A stretch of DNA of 64,000 nt from Oerskovia turbata (lineage in GTDB: Bacteria; Actinomycetota; Actinomycetes; Actinomycetales; Cellulomonadaceae): assembly GCF_000718325.1 (NCBI RefSeq), contig NZ_JOFV01000002.1, positions 62,001-126,000 of the forward strand, written 5' to 3'. The notes beneath the pieces were generated by a model. That model saw nothing but the letters and a program-made list of their open reading frames with translations. It did no database searches and had not been told where the DNA came from. Both the position numbers and the translations under genes were made by a program. Positions 37,170 through 49,653 of this stretch are shown one piece after another; position 1 is the stretch's first letter, and each line of letters begins with the position of its first letter.

Positions 37170-38195
37170 TCAGGGACCCCGGACAGGGGCGGGGCCGACG
37201 CTCGCGCCGGCCTCGAGGTCGCACGGGACGAGGACGGGCGCGTGCGCCCTGCCCGCGTCGTCGATCCGTGCGACCAAGGACTGCACACCGAGCCGCCCGA
37301 GCTCGGCGCCCGGTGCGTGCATGGTGGTCAAGGGGGGCGTGCTCATCGCACCGACGCCCGGCGAGGTGACGATGCCGAGCACCGAGACGTCACCCGGGAC
37401 CGCGAGGCCACGAGCCTGCAGGCCCGACATGACGCCGAACGTCGCGATCTCGTTCATCGTGACGAACGCGGTGAGCGTCGGGTCCTGCTCGAGCAGCTCC
37501 CCGACCGCGGCGCGACCGGCCTCGGCCGTCTCGTCGCACAGGAGACTGCGTCCCACGAGCCCGCGGCGCTCCATGGCCGCGGTGAACCCCTCGTCCGCTC
37601 GCAGGGTCGGGCCGTAGCCCGCCGCGGCACTCTCGGCCGAGTGGTTGATGAACGCGATCCGCCGGTGACCCCGGGCGACGAGGTGCTCCACGGCCGCCTC
37701 GGTCGTCGCAGCGAAGTCGATGTCGACGTACGGGCGACCCTCGAGCTCCCGGGTGCGCCCGATCATCGTGTAGGGCACACCGGCCTCGTGGAGAACCTCG
37801 ACGCGCGGGTCGTCGAGCCGGACCTCCATGAGCAGGACCCCGTCGGCCATGCCCTGCTGGGTCAGGTCACGGATCTCCGTGGCCTCGTGCGCCGCGAAGG
37901 GCCACAGCACCAGGTGGTAACCCGCCTCGCGGGCCGCTGCGGCAGCGCTCGTGACGAACTCCGAGACGGTCCCGCCGATCCCGGCCTCGGTCGCGGGGAA
38001 GATCAGGGCGAGGACGTGGCTCCGGCGCGAGGCGAGCCCCCGAGCCATGGCGTTGCGGTGGTAGCCGAGGTCCGTCATGGCCGCCTCGATCCGGGCGCGC
38101 GTCTCGTCGGAGATCTTGCGCGTCCCGTTGAGCGCGTACGACACCGTGCTGAGCGACACGTTCGCCCGCGCGGCCACGTCCTGCATGGTCACCAT
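37170..38195 (-). CDS. LacI-family transcriptional regulator
   Basis: A 341-residue LacI-type repressor. TMQDVAARANVSLSTVSYALNGTRKIS is the helix-turn-helix and hinge start (residues 3-30), and the rest is a periplasmic-binding-type sugar sensor domain (MIGRTRELEGRPYVDIDF, HRRIAFINHSAESA). It sits just upstream of the sugar importer, which it likely controls, but its own promoter carries TCGAAGCGCTTCGA sites unlike the CebR-like sites of the importer and glucosidase. Two tandem operators downstream of the -10 suggest autorepression. Confidence 0.93.
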   Translation of the reverse strand: MVTMQDVAARANVSLSTVSYALNGTRKISDETRARIEAAMTDLGYHRNAMARGLASRRSHVLALIFPATEAGIGGTVSEFVTSAAAAAREAGYHLVLWPFAAHEATEIRDLTQQGMADGVLLMEVRLDDPRVEVLHEAGVPYTMIGRTRELEGRPYVDIDFAATTEAAVEHLVARGHRRIAFINHSAESAAAGYGPTLRADEGFTAAMERRGLVGRSLLCDETAEAGRAAVGELLEQDPTLTAFVTMNEIATFGVMSGLQARGLAVPGDVSVLGIVTSPGVGAMSTPPLTTMHAPGAELGRLGVQSLVARIDDAGRAHAPVLVPCDLEAGASVGPAPVRGP

Positions 38196-38239
38196 CTCGC
38201 CACCTCCTCGTGTCGGCCCCGCCCTCGGGGAACGATGTG

Positions 38240-38266
38240 TCGAAGCGCTTCGTCGAAGCGCTTCGA
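38240..38266. promoter_or_regulatory. two tandem LacI-family operators
   Basis: TCGAAGCGCTTCGT (38240-38253) and TCGAAGCGCTTCGA (38253-38266, a perfect palindrome) share one base and repeat every 13 bases. They lie just downstream of the predicted start of the lacI mRNA. Confidence 0.8.
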
Positions 38267-38275
38267 CTGAATACG

Positions 38276-38305
38276 AGTATTGACTGAACTATTGCGTTCC
38301 GTCAA
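38276..38305 (-). promoter_or_regulatory. lacI promoter
   Basis: Minus-strand TTGACG (38300-38305) and AATACT (38276-38281) are separated by 18 bases, the best -35/-10 pair in the window. The leader to the ATG at 38195 is about 75 bases. Confidence 0.65.
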
Positions 38306-38324
38306 CCCCTCTCCCCGGACGACG

Positions 38325-38362
38325 GCGGCCCGGCGCCGAGCTCTCGCTCGGGGCCGGGCCGC
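38325..38362 (-). terminator. nagA terminator hairpin
   Basis: GCGGCCCGGC (38325-38334) pairs with GCCGGGCCGC (38353-38362), with an inner CCGAG/CTCGG stem. It lies ~50 bases after the nagA stop and before the lacI promoter. There is no U-run. Confidence 0.6.
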
Positions 38363-38410
38363 AGTTCGGGCGTCGTCGCAGGTCAGGCGACGTCGTGAGG
38401 TTCGTTCGAG

Positions 38411-39733
38411 TCAGTCGGTGACCAGCGCGCCACCGCGCCACACGCTCACCGGGTGGAGCTCCGCGTCCGTCACGACGACGTCCGCCCGACGACCGGCCTC
38501 CAGCGCGCCGATGTCCGCACGCCCGAGCACGCCGGCCGGTGTCAGCGACGCCGCCTTGACGGCGTCGACCAGCGGGATGCCGAATCCGACGGTCGCGCGC
38601 ACCACGTCGAGCAGGTGGAACGTCCCCCCGGCGATCGACCCCTCGGGCGTCCCGTCGTCGAGGCGCGCGACGCCGTCGGCGACCGTGACCGCCATCGGAC
38701 CGAGCTGGTACGTGCCGTCGGCCATGCCCGCAGCGGCCATCGCGTCCGTGACGAGCACGATCGCGTCGGCCCCGACGAGCTCGAACACGCTGCGGACCGT
38801 CCCGGCCGCGAGGTGGGTGCCATCCGCGACGAGCTCGACCACGAGGTCGCCGCGGGCCGCGGCCGCCAGGCACGAGGCGACGGGTCCGGGCGCGCGGTGG
38901 TGCAGCGGGCGCATGCCGTTGAAGAGGTGGGTCGCCGTCACGCGGGGCGCCGGACCGACCTGCTCTCCTGCGGCGACCAGCTCCGCCCGACGAGCGGCGA
39001 GCGCCGCGACGCCCTCGGCGATCGCGGCGTCGGTCTGCTCCGACGACGCGTCGGTGTGCCCGACGGAGGGGATCGCCCCGACCTCGACCAGGGTCTCGAC
39101 GACACCGCCGGGCCCCGTGTTGCCCGGCACCTCGGGCGCGAAGGTCATGGTGCGGACGTGCCCACGACCGGCCTCGGCGATCGCCCGGACCAGCCCGGGG
39201 TCCCCCGCGAGCATGTCGTGCGGGTTCTGCGCGCCGCAGCGCACCTCGGACAGGAACGGCCCCTCCAGGTGGATGCCCACGATCTCGCCCGCGTCCCCGA
39301 GGTCCGCGAGCGTCGCGACCCGGCGCAGCAGGGTCTCTCGCTCGGCGGTCACGAGCGACGCGACCAGGCTCGTGGTCCCGTGCCGCCGGTGCTCACGGAC
39401 CGCGACGAGGGCCTCGTGCGCGTCGGCGGCGTCGGGGAAGCTCGCCCCGCCACCACCGTGGTTGTGCACCTCGACGAGGCCCGGCAGGACGACCTGTCCC
39501 TCGACGGGCTCGGCGGCCGCCTCGACCGCGGCCGCGTATCCGGCAGCCGCGGCATCCTGGCGCTCGCCGACCCAGGCGATCACCGGACCGTCGAGGACCA
39601 CGACGCCGTCCTCGATCACCTCCTGCGGCGTCACGACCCGGCCCCGCAGGGCGGTCCGCCCGGCGGGCGACGCCTCCCCCGGAGACGAGGCAGGCGTGGA
39701 GGTGGACGACAGCGGGGCGGGGTTCGACGTCAT
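38411..39733 (-). CDS. nagA: N-acetylglucosamine-6-phosphate deacetylase
   Basis: A 440-residue amidohydrolase that converts GlcNAc-6-phosphate to glucosamine-6-phosphate. VLPGLVEVHNHGGGGASF gives the HxH metal motif, IVGIHLEGPFLSEVRCGAQN the Glu ligand, and SVGHTDASSEQ, TATHLFNGMRPLHHR and VLVTDAMAAAG the remaining active-site segments. I start at the ATG ending at 39733 (GAGGTC upstream), because the open frame beyond is not family-like. No nagB or PTS gene is adjacent, and I see no DasR-like site. Confidence 0.94.
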   Translation of the reverse strand: MTSNPAPLSSTSTPASSPGEASPAGRTALRGRVVTPQEVIEDGVVVLDGPVIAWVGERQDAAAAGYAAAVEAAAEPVEGQVVLPGLVEVHNHGGGGASFPDAADAHEALVAVREHRRHGTTSLVASLVTAERETLLRRVATLADLGDAGEIVGIHLEGPFLSEVRCGAQNPHDMLAGDPGLVRAIAEAGRGHVRTMTFAPEVPGNTGPGGVVETLVEVGAIPSVGHTDASSEQTDAAIAEGVAALAARRAELVAAGEQVGPAPRVTATHLFNGMRPLHHRAPGPVASCLAAAARGDLVVELVADGTHLAAGTVRSVFELVGADAIVLVTDAMAAAGMADGTYQLGPMAVTVADGVARLDDGTPEGSIAGGTFHLLDVVRATVGFGIPLVDAVKAASLTPAGVLGRADIGALEAGRRADVVVTDAELHPVSVWRGGALVTD

Positions 39734-39818
39734 GACCTCATTCTTGCGCACTTCGTTCGGACGACGCACGAATGGTCGCGGTGACCCTCGAGACGGGTCG
39801 AGTGCTGAGACGCACCCG

Positions 39819-40343
39819 TCAGAGGTCACGCAGGAGCCGGCGCGCGGCCCGCGCGAGATGCGCGATGTACAGCCGCTGGAACGTCGGGACCAGGAGACGG
39901 AGCATCGAGACCCACCGGACCGCGGGGTTGCTGAAGACGTCCACGACGAACCACACGTCGCCTGCCGCGTCGCGTTCGAGCACGAACGACTCCTCCCCCA
40001 CGAACACGTGCCCCGGCAGGGTGCCGTAGCCGAAGCCGATCCGCTGCTCCTCCCGCTCGACCCACACGACCTCGCACGGCTCGCTCAGCCGGACGGGCCC
40101 GAGGCCCAGCCGCGTCGTCACGAGCCCACCGGGCTCCGCGACCGGCGCAGAGGTCACGATCTCGACGCGCGCGCGAGCGTGCACCTGCCAGGTCAGGAGC
40201 AGCTCGCCGAGGCGACCGAGCTCGTCGACCGAGTACGGCCGTTCCGAGATCCGGTGGCGCAGGCGCAGGCGGGCATAGCCCGTCGGCAGTGCTGCGGACC
40301 GGGTGGCTCCCACCTCGGGGTAGGTCGTGCGGGGCTGCGTCAT
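39819..40343 (-). CDS. DUF1990 family protein
   Basis: A 174-residue protein of the DUF1990 type (TYPEVGATRSAALPTGYARL, GYGTLPGHVFVGEESFVLERD, VFSNPAVRWVSML). The biochemical function of the family is unknown. It overlaps the yndJ-like gene by four bases and so belongs to the tetR operon. No signal peptide is seen. Confidence 0.85.
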   Translation of the reverse strand: MTQPRTTYPEVGATRSAALPTGYARLRLRHRISERPYSVDELGRLGELLLTWQVHARARVEIVTSAPVAEPGGLVTTRLGLGPVRLSEPCEVVWVEREEQRIGFGYGTLPGHVFVGEESFVLERDAAGDVWFVVDVFSNPAVRWVSMLRLLVPTFQRLYIAHLARAARRLLRDL

Positions 40344-41281
40344 GCCTGTCTCCGTCCTGGACTCCTGCTGGGTCTGTGTGCCGAGCGGTCACCTTCTTGC
40401 ATCGCTGGAGCCCGGCCCCCCGGGTCGGCTCCGCCCCGTGCGAGCCGCAGGCCCAGCACGGTGCACAGGGCGAAGCCGAGCGCGTTCGCGACACCGTGCG
40501 TCGCCGCCATCTGCCCGATGCTCGGGTGCGGCACCCCCATGGCCTCACCGACGGCCCACCAGACCGCGAGCAGCATCGACGCCACGACGGCGACGGCTCC
40601 CGCCACGAGGAGCGCCCGCGCAGCCCGCCGGGCCGGGATGGCGAGCACGGCCCAGGCGGTGCACCAGAGCGCGCCCGTCAGCACGAGCGCACCGACCAGC
40701 TCGGCGACGTCCCCGACGAAGTACCCGACCAGGACCAGGGCGGTCCCCAGCGGCACACCGGCCGCGCCGACGCGCGCGAGGCCCGAGGGGCCCGGCCGGC
40801 CGGCCCCGGCGCGGCTGCCGCTGAGACCCACGGTCAGCCCGGCGACGAGCGCCGCCGCAAAACCCGCGAAGAGCATGTGCGGCACGGTCAGCGTCAGGTA
40901 CGTCCCCGAGAACCCGAGGAGGCCCCATCCCCCGCGGTCGGCGAGCATCGCCGCTGCACCGACCCCCGGCATGACCAGAGCGACGCCGACGGCGAGTCGC
41001 ACCTCGAGCGGTCGAGGCGCCGTCGGGCCGGGAAGGGCGACGCGGAACGCCGCGACGGCCAGGACCGCGGACTCCACCAGGAACGGCACCGTCGCCGCCT
41101 GCGCGAGCGGGCCCCGCGGGAGCCAGGCTCCTGCGGCCGTGACGGCTCCTGCCACGGGCCACCACATGCTGCCCGCCCCCGGGACCGTGCGCGACCCGAG
41201 CAGGGACAGCCCGAGAGGGAGCACCACCACGAGACCGAAGGCCACCACGAGGTCCACGAGAACCGCGGTCGAGGGGCTCAC
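40340..41281 (-). CDS. YndJ-like membrane protein
   Basis: A 313-residue protein with about nine membrane segments (e.g. LVDLVVAFGLVVVLPLGLSLL, MWWPVAGAVTAAGAWL). The short conserved stretch HGVANALGFALCTVLG near the end and GYLTLTVPHM-like residues (TYLTLTVPHMLFAGFAAAL) match the YndJ family of Bacillus/actinobacteria, whose function is unknown. GTG start, one base after the tetR stop; overlaps the DUF1990 gene. The Arg/Pro-rich C-terminus is soluble. Confidence 0.8.
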   Translation of the reverse strand: MSPSTAVLVDLVVAFGLVVVLPLGLSLLGSRTVPGAGSMWWPVAGAVTAAGAWLPRGPLAQAATVPFLVESAVLAVAAFRVALPGPTAPRPLEVRLAVGVALVMPGVGAAAMLADRGGWGLLGFSGTYLTLTVPHMLFAGFAAALVAGLTVGLSGSRAGAGRPGPSGLARVGAAGVPLGTALVLVGYFVGDVAELVGALVLTGALWCTAWAVLAIPARRAARALLVAGAVAVVASMLLAVWWAVGEAMGVPHPSIGQMAATHGVANALGFALCTVLGLRLARGGADPGGRAPAMQEGDRSAHRPSRSPGRRQA

Positions 41282-41282
41282 G

Positions 41283-41945
41283 TCAGGTCCTGAGCGAGGC
41301 GGTCAGGCGCAGGACGTCGTCGACGACCTTGCGCGCCACCGGGAGGCGGGAGAGCCGGACGAGCGTGCCGACGATCGGGCTCGCCCCGGCGACGAGGCGC
41401 CGCGTCCGCGCCGTGCCCGACGACGAGTCCTGGACCCAGAAGAGCGTCACCCCGAGGTGCGCGAGCCACAGCAGCTCGGGGAGCTGTGCACGCAGCGCCG
41501 CGGGAACCGCAGGCGAGGCCCCCGCGACGACGTCCTCGAAGATCGCGAGCGAGAGCTCGCGCGCCTCGCGCGAGGCGTCGCTGAACGGGTTGGCCGCAGC
41601 GTCCGGGCGGATCGCGACCGAGACGAACTCGGCACCGAACGAGTGGTAGGGCGTGAACACGTCGATCCCCGCGTCGAGCACGAGGCGCAGACGCTCGGCG
41701 AGCGTCCCGCCCTGCCTGAGCGCGTCGTCCACAGCGCACCGGTGCGCCCGCTGGACGTCGACGTAGAGCTCCTGGACCAGGTGGTCCTTGGACGGGAAGT
41801 AGTAGTACGCGTTGCCGGTGCTCACCCCGGCCCGGGTGGCGATCGCGCGCATGGTCGTCGCCTCGTAACCCTGCTCGCGCAGCATCCCGAGCGCCGCGTC
41901 GAGGACCTTGGCGCGAGTCTCCGCCGACTTGGGTGTGGGGCTCAT
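41283..41945 (-). CDS. TetR-family regulator
   Basis: A 220-residue repressor-like protein: RAKVLDAALGMLREQGYEATTMRAIATRAGVSTGNAYYYF is the N-terminal helix-turn-helix domain; the rest is an all-helical ligand domain. The start ATG ends at 41945; upstream codons in the open frame overlap the operator and are not TetR-like. It is the first gene of a unit with yndJ and DUF1990, and a 20-bp palindrome lies 28 bases upstream, so autoregulation is likely. The ligand is unknown. Confidence 0.9.
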   Translation of the reverse strand: MSPTPKSAETRAKVLDAALGMLREQGYEATTMRAIATRAGVSTGNAYYYFPSKDHLVQELYVDVQRAHRCAVDDALRQGGTLAERLRLVLDAGIDVFTPYHSFGAEFVSVAIRPDAAANPFSDASREARELSLAIFEDVVAGASPAVPAALRAQLPELLWLAHLGVTLFWVQDSSSGTARTRRLVAGASPIVGTLVRLSRLPVARKVVDDVLRLTASLRT

Positions 41946-41972
41946 GGAGTCGCCCCGGTCGCGGCACGGACA

Positions 41973-41992
41973 TTTTTGAACATGTTCAAAAA
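41973..41992. promoter_or_regulatory. TetR operator, 20-bp perfect palindrome
   Basis: TTTTTGAACA followed by its inverse TGTTCAAAAA. An AT-rich island in very GC-rich DNA, directly upstream of the tetR gene. Symmetry and length fit a TetR dimer site. Confidence 0.75.
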
Positions 41993-42008
41993 AGTAGCAC
42001 GAGAAGAA

Positions 42009-42033
42009 CCCGCACACCGAGCAGGCGTGCGGG
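42009..42033 (-). terminator. nucS/atp operon terminator
   Basis: CCCGCAC (42009-42015) pairs with GTGCGGG (42027-42033). On the minus strand it is followed by TTCTTCTC, a fair U-rich tail. It lies eight bases after the nucS stop. Confidence 0.65.
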
Positions 42034-42040
42034 CTCCAGG

Positions 42041-42736
42041 TCAGAAGAGACGCGAGTCCACGTCGTCGACCCCGCGCATCGCGTCGTAGTCCAGGACCAG
42101 ACAGCCGATCCCCCGGTCCGTCGCCAGGACACGCGCCTGCGGCTTGATCTCCTGCGCCGCGAACACACCCCGCACCGGCGCCAGGAGCGGGTCCCGGTTC
42201 AGCAGGTCCAGATAGCGCGTGAGCTGCTCGACGCCGTCGATGTCACCCCGGCGCTTGATCTCGACCGCGACCGTCGCACCGTCCTTGTCCCGGGCCAGGA
42301 TGTCGACCGGGCCGATCGCCGTCGGATACTCGCGGCGGATCAACGTGTGCCCCGTCCCCAGGAGCTGGATCTGGGCGGCGAGCATCTCCTGGAGGTGCGC
42401 CTCGACGCCGTCCTTGATCAGGCCCGGGTCCACGCCCAGGTCGTGAGCCGAGTCGTGCAGGACCTCGTACAGCTCGATCTCGAGGCGGTCGTCGCTCTTC
42501 GCGTGCTGGACCGCCCAGACCTGGGTCACGCCACGCTCCCGCGCCGACTCGTCAGGCTCGGACACCGCCATCGAGCACGGCGGGCTCATCCAGTTGAGAG
42601 GCTTGTACGAGCCGCCGTCCGAGTGCAGCAGCACGCTGCCGTCAGCCTTGACGAGCAGCACACGGGTCGCGAGCGGGAGGTGGGCCGAGAGCCGGCCGGT
42701 GTAGTGAGCCGAGCACTGGGCAACCACGAGACGCAC
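42041..42736 (-). CDS. nucS: mismatch-specific endonuclease NucS (EndoMS)
   Basis: A 231-residue NucS, the actinobacterial replacement for MutS/MutL mismatch repair; it makes a double-strand cut at mismatches. The N-terminal domain ([24 protein letters not shown]) binds DNA; the C-terminal RecB-like nuclease has [23 protein letters not shown] with the D-(E)EIK-type active site, and the last residues RLF fit the sliding-clamp contact. I chose GTG 42736, which has GAGGAG seven bases upstream; the open frame extends to 42781 without support. It lies at the end of the atp operon with DUF2550, as in other Actinobacteria. Confidence 0.95.
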   Translation of the reverse strand: MRLVVAQCSAHYTGRLSAHLPLATRVLLVKADGSVLLHSDGGSYKPLNWMSPPCSMAVSEPDESARERGVTQVWAVQHAKSDDRLEIELYEVLHDSAHDLGVDPGLIKDGVEAHLQEMLAAQIQLLGTGHTLIRREYPTAIGPVDILARDKDGATVAVEIKRRGDIDGVEQLTRYLDLLNRDPLLAPVRGVFAAQEIKPQARVLATDRGIGCLVLDYDAMRGVDDVDSRLF

Positions 42737-42865
42737 GAAGAACTCCTCAGACGGGGAAAGAAGGTGGCGGCGGGACCGCACGGACAGCCTCGCGAGGCCG
42801 AGAGCCCAGGCCCGGGACGACGTCCACGGGCGACGCTAGCACCCCGCCGCGCCGCACAGCCGGTC

Positions 42866-43279
42866 TCAGACCACCACGCCGCGACGGCCGGGGGGCGCGG
42901 CCTCGAGCCACGACGCCAGGCCGGCGTACGCGCCGCTCGACATCGTCAGCTCGAACCGGACGTCCTCGTACGAGCACTCCACGAGGAAGAGGTCGCGGTC
43001 CCCGTCCAGAGGCCGGCGCGAGACGATCACGAGGTCCTGGCGCCGCCACGAGCGGGACGGACGCAGCGACAGGGACCAGCAGCGCCACCAGTCGATGCGC
43101 CCCACCCCGTAGTGCGCGATCCCCAGCGACCAGGACGCCTGCCCGTCCCCGGCGGGACGGGCGCTGCACTCGAAGGACCCCACCCGGTGGGAGATGGCCC
43201 GAAGACGCAACGCTCCCAGCCCGGCCACGAGCGCGACTGCGAGAAGCAGTCCGATCGCGATCCAGGCGGGGAGCGGCAC
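42866..43279 (-). CDS. DUF2550 membrane protein
   Basis: A 137-residue protein with one N-terminal membrane segment (PAWIAIGLLLAVALVAGLGAL) and a soluble domain (FECSARP, WSLGIAHYGVGRIDWWRCWSLSLRPSR). This matches DUF2550, conserved downstream of atpC in Actinobacteria; its function is unknown. It starts at GTG 43279 with AGGTAG upstream, 18 bases after the atpC stop. Confidence 0.85.
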   Translation of the reverse strand: MPLPAWIAIGLLLAVALVAGLGALRLRAISHRVGSFECSARPAGDGQASWSLGIAHYGVGRIDWWRCWSLSLRPSRSWRRQDLVIVSRRPLDGDRDLFLVECSYEDVRFELTMSSGAYAGLASWLEAAPPGRRGVVV

Positions 43280-43297
43280 GTGTACTACCTGAGCCCG

Positions 43298-43582
43298 TCA
43301 GTGGCCGGAGACGCCGGCGCCGTCGAGCACCTCTGCGTCGTCCACCACGAGCATGACCTGGTTGGAGTCCACCGAGAGAAAACCACCGGTGACCTTCACG
43401 GCGACCTTCTCGCCGTTCGAGCCGGTGATCCGCACGGTTCCCTCACCGAGGACGGACAGGAGGGGCGAGTGGTTCACGAGGATACCGATCTCACCGTCGG
43501 CGGCGGGCGCGCTCACGGCGCGCGCGTCCCCGGACCAGATCTTGCGGTCCGCCGCCACGAGGTCGACGTTCAGCTGTGCCAC
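43298..43582 (-). CDS. atpC: ATP synthase epsilon subunit
   Basis: A 94-residue short epsilon: beta-sandwich only (LNVDLVAADRKIWSGDARAV, GEIGILVNHSPLLSVLGEG, FLSVDSNQVMLVVDDAE). It lacks most of the C-terminal helical pair found in longer epsilons, so inhibition by that arm is unlikely, as in other actinobacteria. GTG 43582 is five bases after AAGGAG. A strong hairpin separates it from atpD. Confidence 0.95.
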   Translation of the reverse strand: MAQLNVDLVAADRKIWSGDARAVSAPAADGEIGILVNHSPLLSVLGEGTVRITGSNGEKVAVKVTGGFLSVDSNQVMLVVDDAEVLDGAGVSGH

Positions 43583-43620
43583 TTCAACTCCTTCATGTCG
43601 GTGCACGGGTCTGACGAAGC

Positions 43621-43658
43621 GCGCCGCGTGCCCGGCCCTGTGGCCGGGCGCGCGGCGC
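43621..43658. repeat. hairpin between atpD and atpC
   Basis: GCGCCGCG and GCCCGGCC on the left pair with GGCCGGGC and CGCGGCGC on the right, 17 bp with one wobble and a four-base loop. It lies 12 bases after the atpD stop, before the atpC start. It may stop part of transcription or protect the 3' end of the upstream message. Confidence 0.65.
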
Positions 43659-43670
43659 GCTCACGTCGTG

Positions 43671-46134
<2,464 letters not shown>

Positions 46135-46135
46135 G

Positions 46136-47767
46136 TCAGGCCTTCTTCTGCCGGACGATCTGCTCCTGCTCGACCACGACGGCCTCTTCCTCGTCCGACT
46201 CGCCACCGACGAGGGGGGTGCCGTCGCCCGTGAGGAAGCCGTTGCGGAAGTCGTCGACACCCTTCGCCAGCGCAGCCTCGGTCTCGTCCGACAGCTTGCC
46301 GGTGTCAGCGATCGTGCTGAGCACGTCGGTGTTGCGACGCAGGTGGTCCAGCAGCTCGCTCTCGAAGCGGCGCACGTCCTCGAGGGGCACGTCGTCGAGC
46401 TTGCCCTTGGTCCCGGCCCAGATCGAGGCGACCTGGTCCTCGACCGGGTACGGCGAGTACTGGCCCTGCTTGAGCAGCTCCATGAGGCGGGCCCCACGGG
46501 TCAGCTGGCCGCGCGAGGCTGCGTCGAGGTCCGACGCGAACATCGCGAAGGCTTCGAGCGAGCGGTACTGCGCGAGCTCCAGCTTGAGCGTGCCCGAGAC
46601 CTGCTTCATCGCCTTGACCTGTGCGGCACCACCGACACGGGACACGGAGATACCGACGTCCACCGCGGGGCGCTGGTCGGCGTTGAAGAGGTCCGACTGG
46701 AGGAAGATCTGGCCGTCGGTGATCGAGATGACGTTGGTCGGGATGTACGCCGAGACGTCGTTCGCCTTGGTCTCGATGACCGGCAGACCCGTCATCGATC
46801 CCGCGCCCAGCTCGTCCGAGAGCTTCGCACAACGCTCGAGCAGACGGGAGTGCAGGTAGAAGACGTCACCGGGGTACGCCTCGCGGCCCGGCGGGCGACG
46901 GAGCAGCAGCGACACGGCACGGTAGGCCTCGGCCTGCTTCGACAGGTCGTCGAAGACGATGAGGACGTGCTTGCCGCCGTACATCCAGTGCTGGCCGATG
47001 GCCGAGCCCGTGTAGGGGGCGAGGTACTTGAAGCCGGCCGGGTCGGACGCGGGCGCCGCGACGATCGTCGTGTACTCGAGGGCCCCGGCCTCTTCCAGCG
47101 CGCCGCGGACGGCAGCGATGGTCGAGCCCTTCTGGCCGATCGCGACGTAGATGCAGCGGACCTGCTTGGTCGGGTCGCCGGTCTCCCAGTTCGCCTTCTG
47201 GTTGATGATCGTGTCGGTCGCGATCGCCGTCTTGCCGGTCTGGCGGTCACCGATGATCAGCTGACGCTGACCACGGCCGACCGGGATCATCGAGTCGATC
47301 GCCTTGAGGCCGGTCTGCAGCGGCTCGTGGACCGACTTGCGGTCCATGACGCCGGGGGCCTGCAGCTCGAGGGCGCGGCGGCCCTCGGTCTCGATCTCGC
47401 CGAGACCGTCGATCGGCTGACCCAGCGGGTCGACGACGCGACCCAGGTAGCCGTCACCGACGGGGACGGAGAGGACCTCTCCGGTCCGGCGGACCTCCTG
47501 GCCCTCCTCGATACCGGTGAACTCACCCAGGACGACGACACCGATCTGGCGAACGTCCAAGTTCAGGGCAAGGCCGAGGGTGCCGTCCTCGAAGCGCAGC
47601 AGCTCGTTGGCCATTGCGCCCGGAAGGCCTTCCACCTGGGCGATGCCGTCAGCGGCGAGGGTGACGCGACCGACTTCCTCGGTCACCGCGCCCCCGGGCT
47701 CGTAGGACTTCACGAAGCTGTCCAGCGCGGCCCGAATCTCGTCGGGCCGGATCGTCAGCTCAGCCAT
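46136..47767 (-). CDS. atpA: ATP synthase alpha subunit
   Basis: A 543-residue F1 subunit with the P-loop [29 protein letters not shown] and [18 protein letters not shown] are typical. The C-terminal ~20 residues are acidic then basic ([19 protein letters not shown]). AGGAGAAG precedes the ATG at 47767. A 133-base spacer with hairpins separates it from atpH. Confidence 0.97.
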   Translation of the reverse strand: MAELTIRPDEIRAALDSFVKSYEPGGAVTEEVGRVTLAADGIAQVEGLPGAMANELLRFEDGTLGLALNLDVRQIGVVVLGEFTGIEEGQEVRRTGEVLSVPVGDGYLGRVVDPLGQPIDGLGEIETEGRRALELQAPGVMDRKSVHEPLQTGLKAIDSMIPVGRGQRQLIIGDRQTGKTAIATDTIINQKANWETGDPTKQVRCIYVAIGQKGSTIAAVRGALEEAGALEYTTIVAAPASDPAGFKYLAPYTGSAIGQHWMYGGKHVLIVFDDLSKQAEAYRAVSLLLRRPPGREAYPGDVFYLHSRLLERCAKLSDELGAGSMTGLPVIETKANDVSAYIPTNVISITDGQIFLQSDLFNADQRPAVDVGISVSRVGGAAQVKAMKQVSGTLKLELAQYRSLEAFAMFASDLDAASRGQLTRGARLMELLKQGQYSPYPVEDQVASIWAGTKGKLDDVPLEDVRRFESELLDHLRRNTDVLSTIADTGKLSDETEAALAKGVDDFRNGFLTGDGTPLVGGESDEEEAVVVEQEQIVRQKKA

Positions 47768-47830
47768 TGCTCTTCTCCTGTCGTGGCCACCCCGCGATGT
47801 GCGGGAGCGGTCGAACGTTCTTGTCAGTTC

Positions 47831-47848
47831 GCCGGCTCGGGAGCCGGC
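47831..47848. repeat. hairpin between atpH and atpA
   Basis: GCCGGCTC-GG-GAGCCGGC, an 8-bp perfect stem with a two-base loop; a second small inverted repeat, GGTGTCG/CGACACC, follows near 47851. Both lie in the atpH-atpA spacer. Confidence 0.55.
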
Positions 47849-47901
47849 GGGGTGTCGACGACACCGGGGGCCGCGAGGACCTCAGTGTTCGGGCGAACAG
47901 G

Positions 47902-48716
47902 TCAGCTGACCAGTCGTCTGCGTGCGTCGACCAGGCGCGAGAGGACCGTCGAGTCGACGACGTCCGCCCCGACCTGGATGCGCATGCCGCCGAGGACCTC
48001 GGGGTCCACGGTGACGTTCAGCTGGACTGCCCGGCCGTACGCGCGCTCCAGGAGCGCGGACAGACGGTCCTGCTGTGCCTGGCTGAGCACCGTGCCCGAC
48101 GTCACCGAGGCGACGAGGCGACGGCGACGGCGCGCGGCGACGTCCCCGAGCCACACGAGGGTGGCCACGAAACGACGACCACGAGGCGCCACGGTCGCCC
48201 GCTCCGCGAGGAACTGGGTGACCGGGTCGACCTTGCCTGCGAGCAGCGCGTCGACGAACGCCTTGCGACGAGCGGGGTCCGTCGAGGTCTCCGTCAGCAC
48301 GCGACGGGCCTCACGCTCTCCGACGAGCGACCGCGTGACGCGGAACAGCTCGTCCTCGACTCGCTCGAGCGCACCGCGGGCCTCGGCCGAGGCCAGGACC
48401 GCGTCGACACCGAGGTGCTCGACGGCGTCGGCGATGTCCCCGTCGTGGGCCCAGCGGTCCCGGGCGAGCCCGGAGACCAGGTCGACCACACGACCGTCGA
48501 AGCCCTCACGCAGCAGGTCGGCCGCGAGGGCCGCCTTGTCCTCGCCGGACCGCGACGGGTCCGCGAGGGCCCGGCGCAACGGCACGGAGCCGTCGAGCGC
48601 CGCGGCCACGGTGAGGAGCTCCTCGCCCAGGGCGAATGCCCCCTCGCCCGCAGCACGCAGCACCGGCTCGAAGCGGTCCTGGGCCTGCGCGAGGGAGGCT
48701 CCGCTCGTCCCGCGCA

Positions 48717-48717
<1 letters not shown>
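47902..48717 (-). CDS. atpH: ATP synthase delta subunit
   Basis: A 271-residue delta subunit, which holds F1 to the peripheral stalk. RDRWAHDGDIADAVEHLGVDAVLASAE and the C-terminal segment LNVTVDPEVLGGMRIQVGADVVDSTVLSRLVDARRRLV are characteristic; the length is typical of high-GC actinobacteria, longer than the ~180 residues of E. coli. The start overlaps the atpF stop by one base. Confidence 0.95.
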
Positions 48718-49603
<886 letters not shown>

Positions 49604-49611
49604 TCAGGGTC

Positions 49612-49637
49612 GGTTCCGGGACCGAGGGCCCGGGACC
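49612..49637. repeat. hairpin between atpB and atpE
   Basis: GGTTCCGGG (49612-49620) pairs with CCCGGGACC (49629-49637) with one wobble pair, in the 116-base spacer between the atpB stop and the atpE start. Confidence 0.5.
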
Positions 49638-49653
49638 AGGTCTGTCGTGCGGG

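Noticed and set aside
38411..39733. DasR control of nagA
   Set aside because: The upstream 85 bases contain no ACTGGTCTAGACCAGT-like site.
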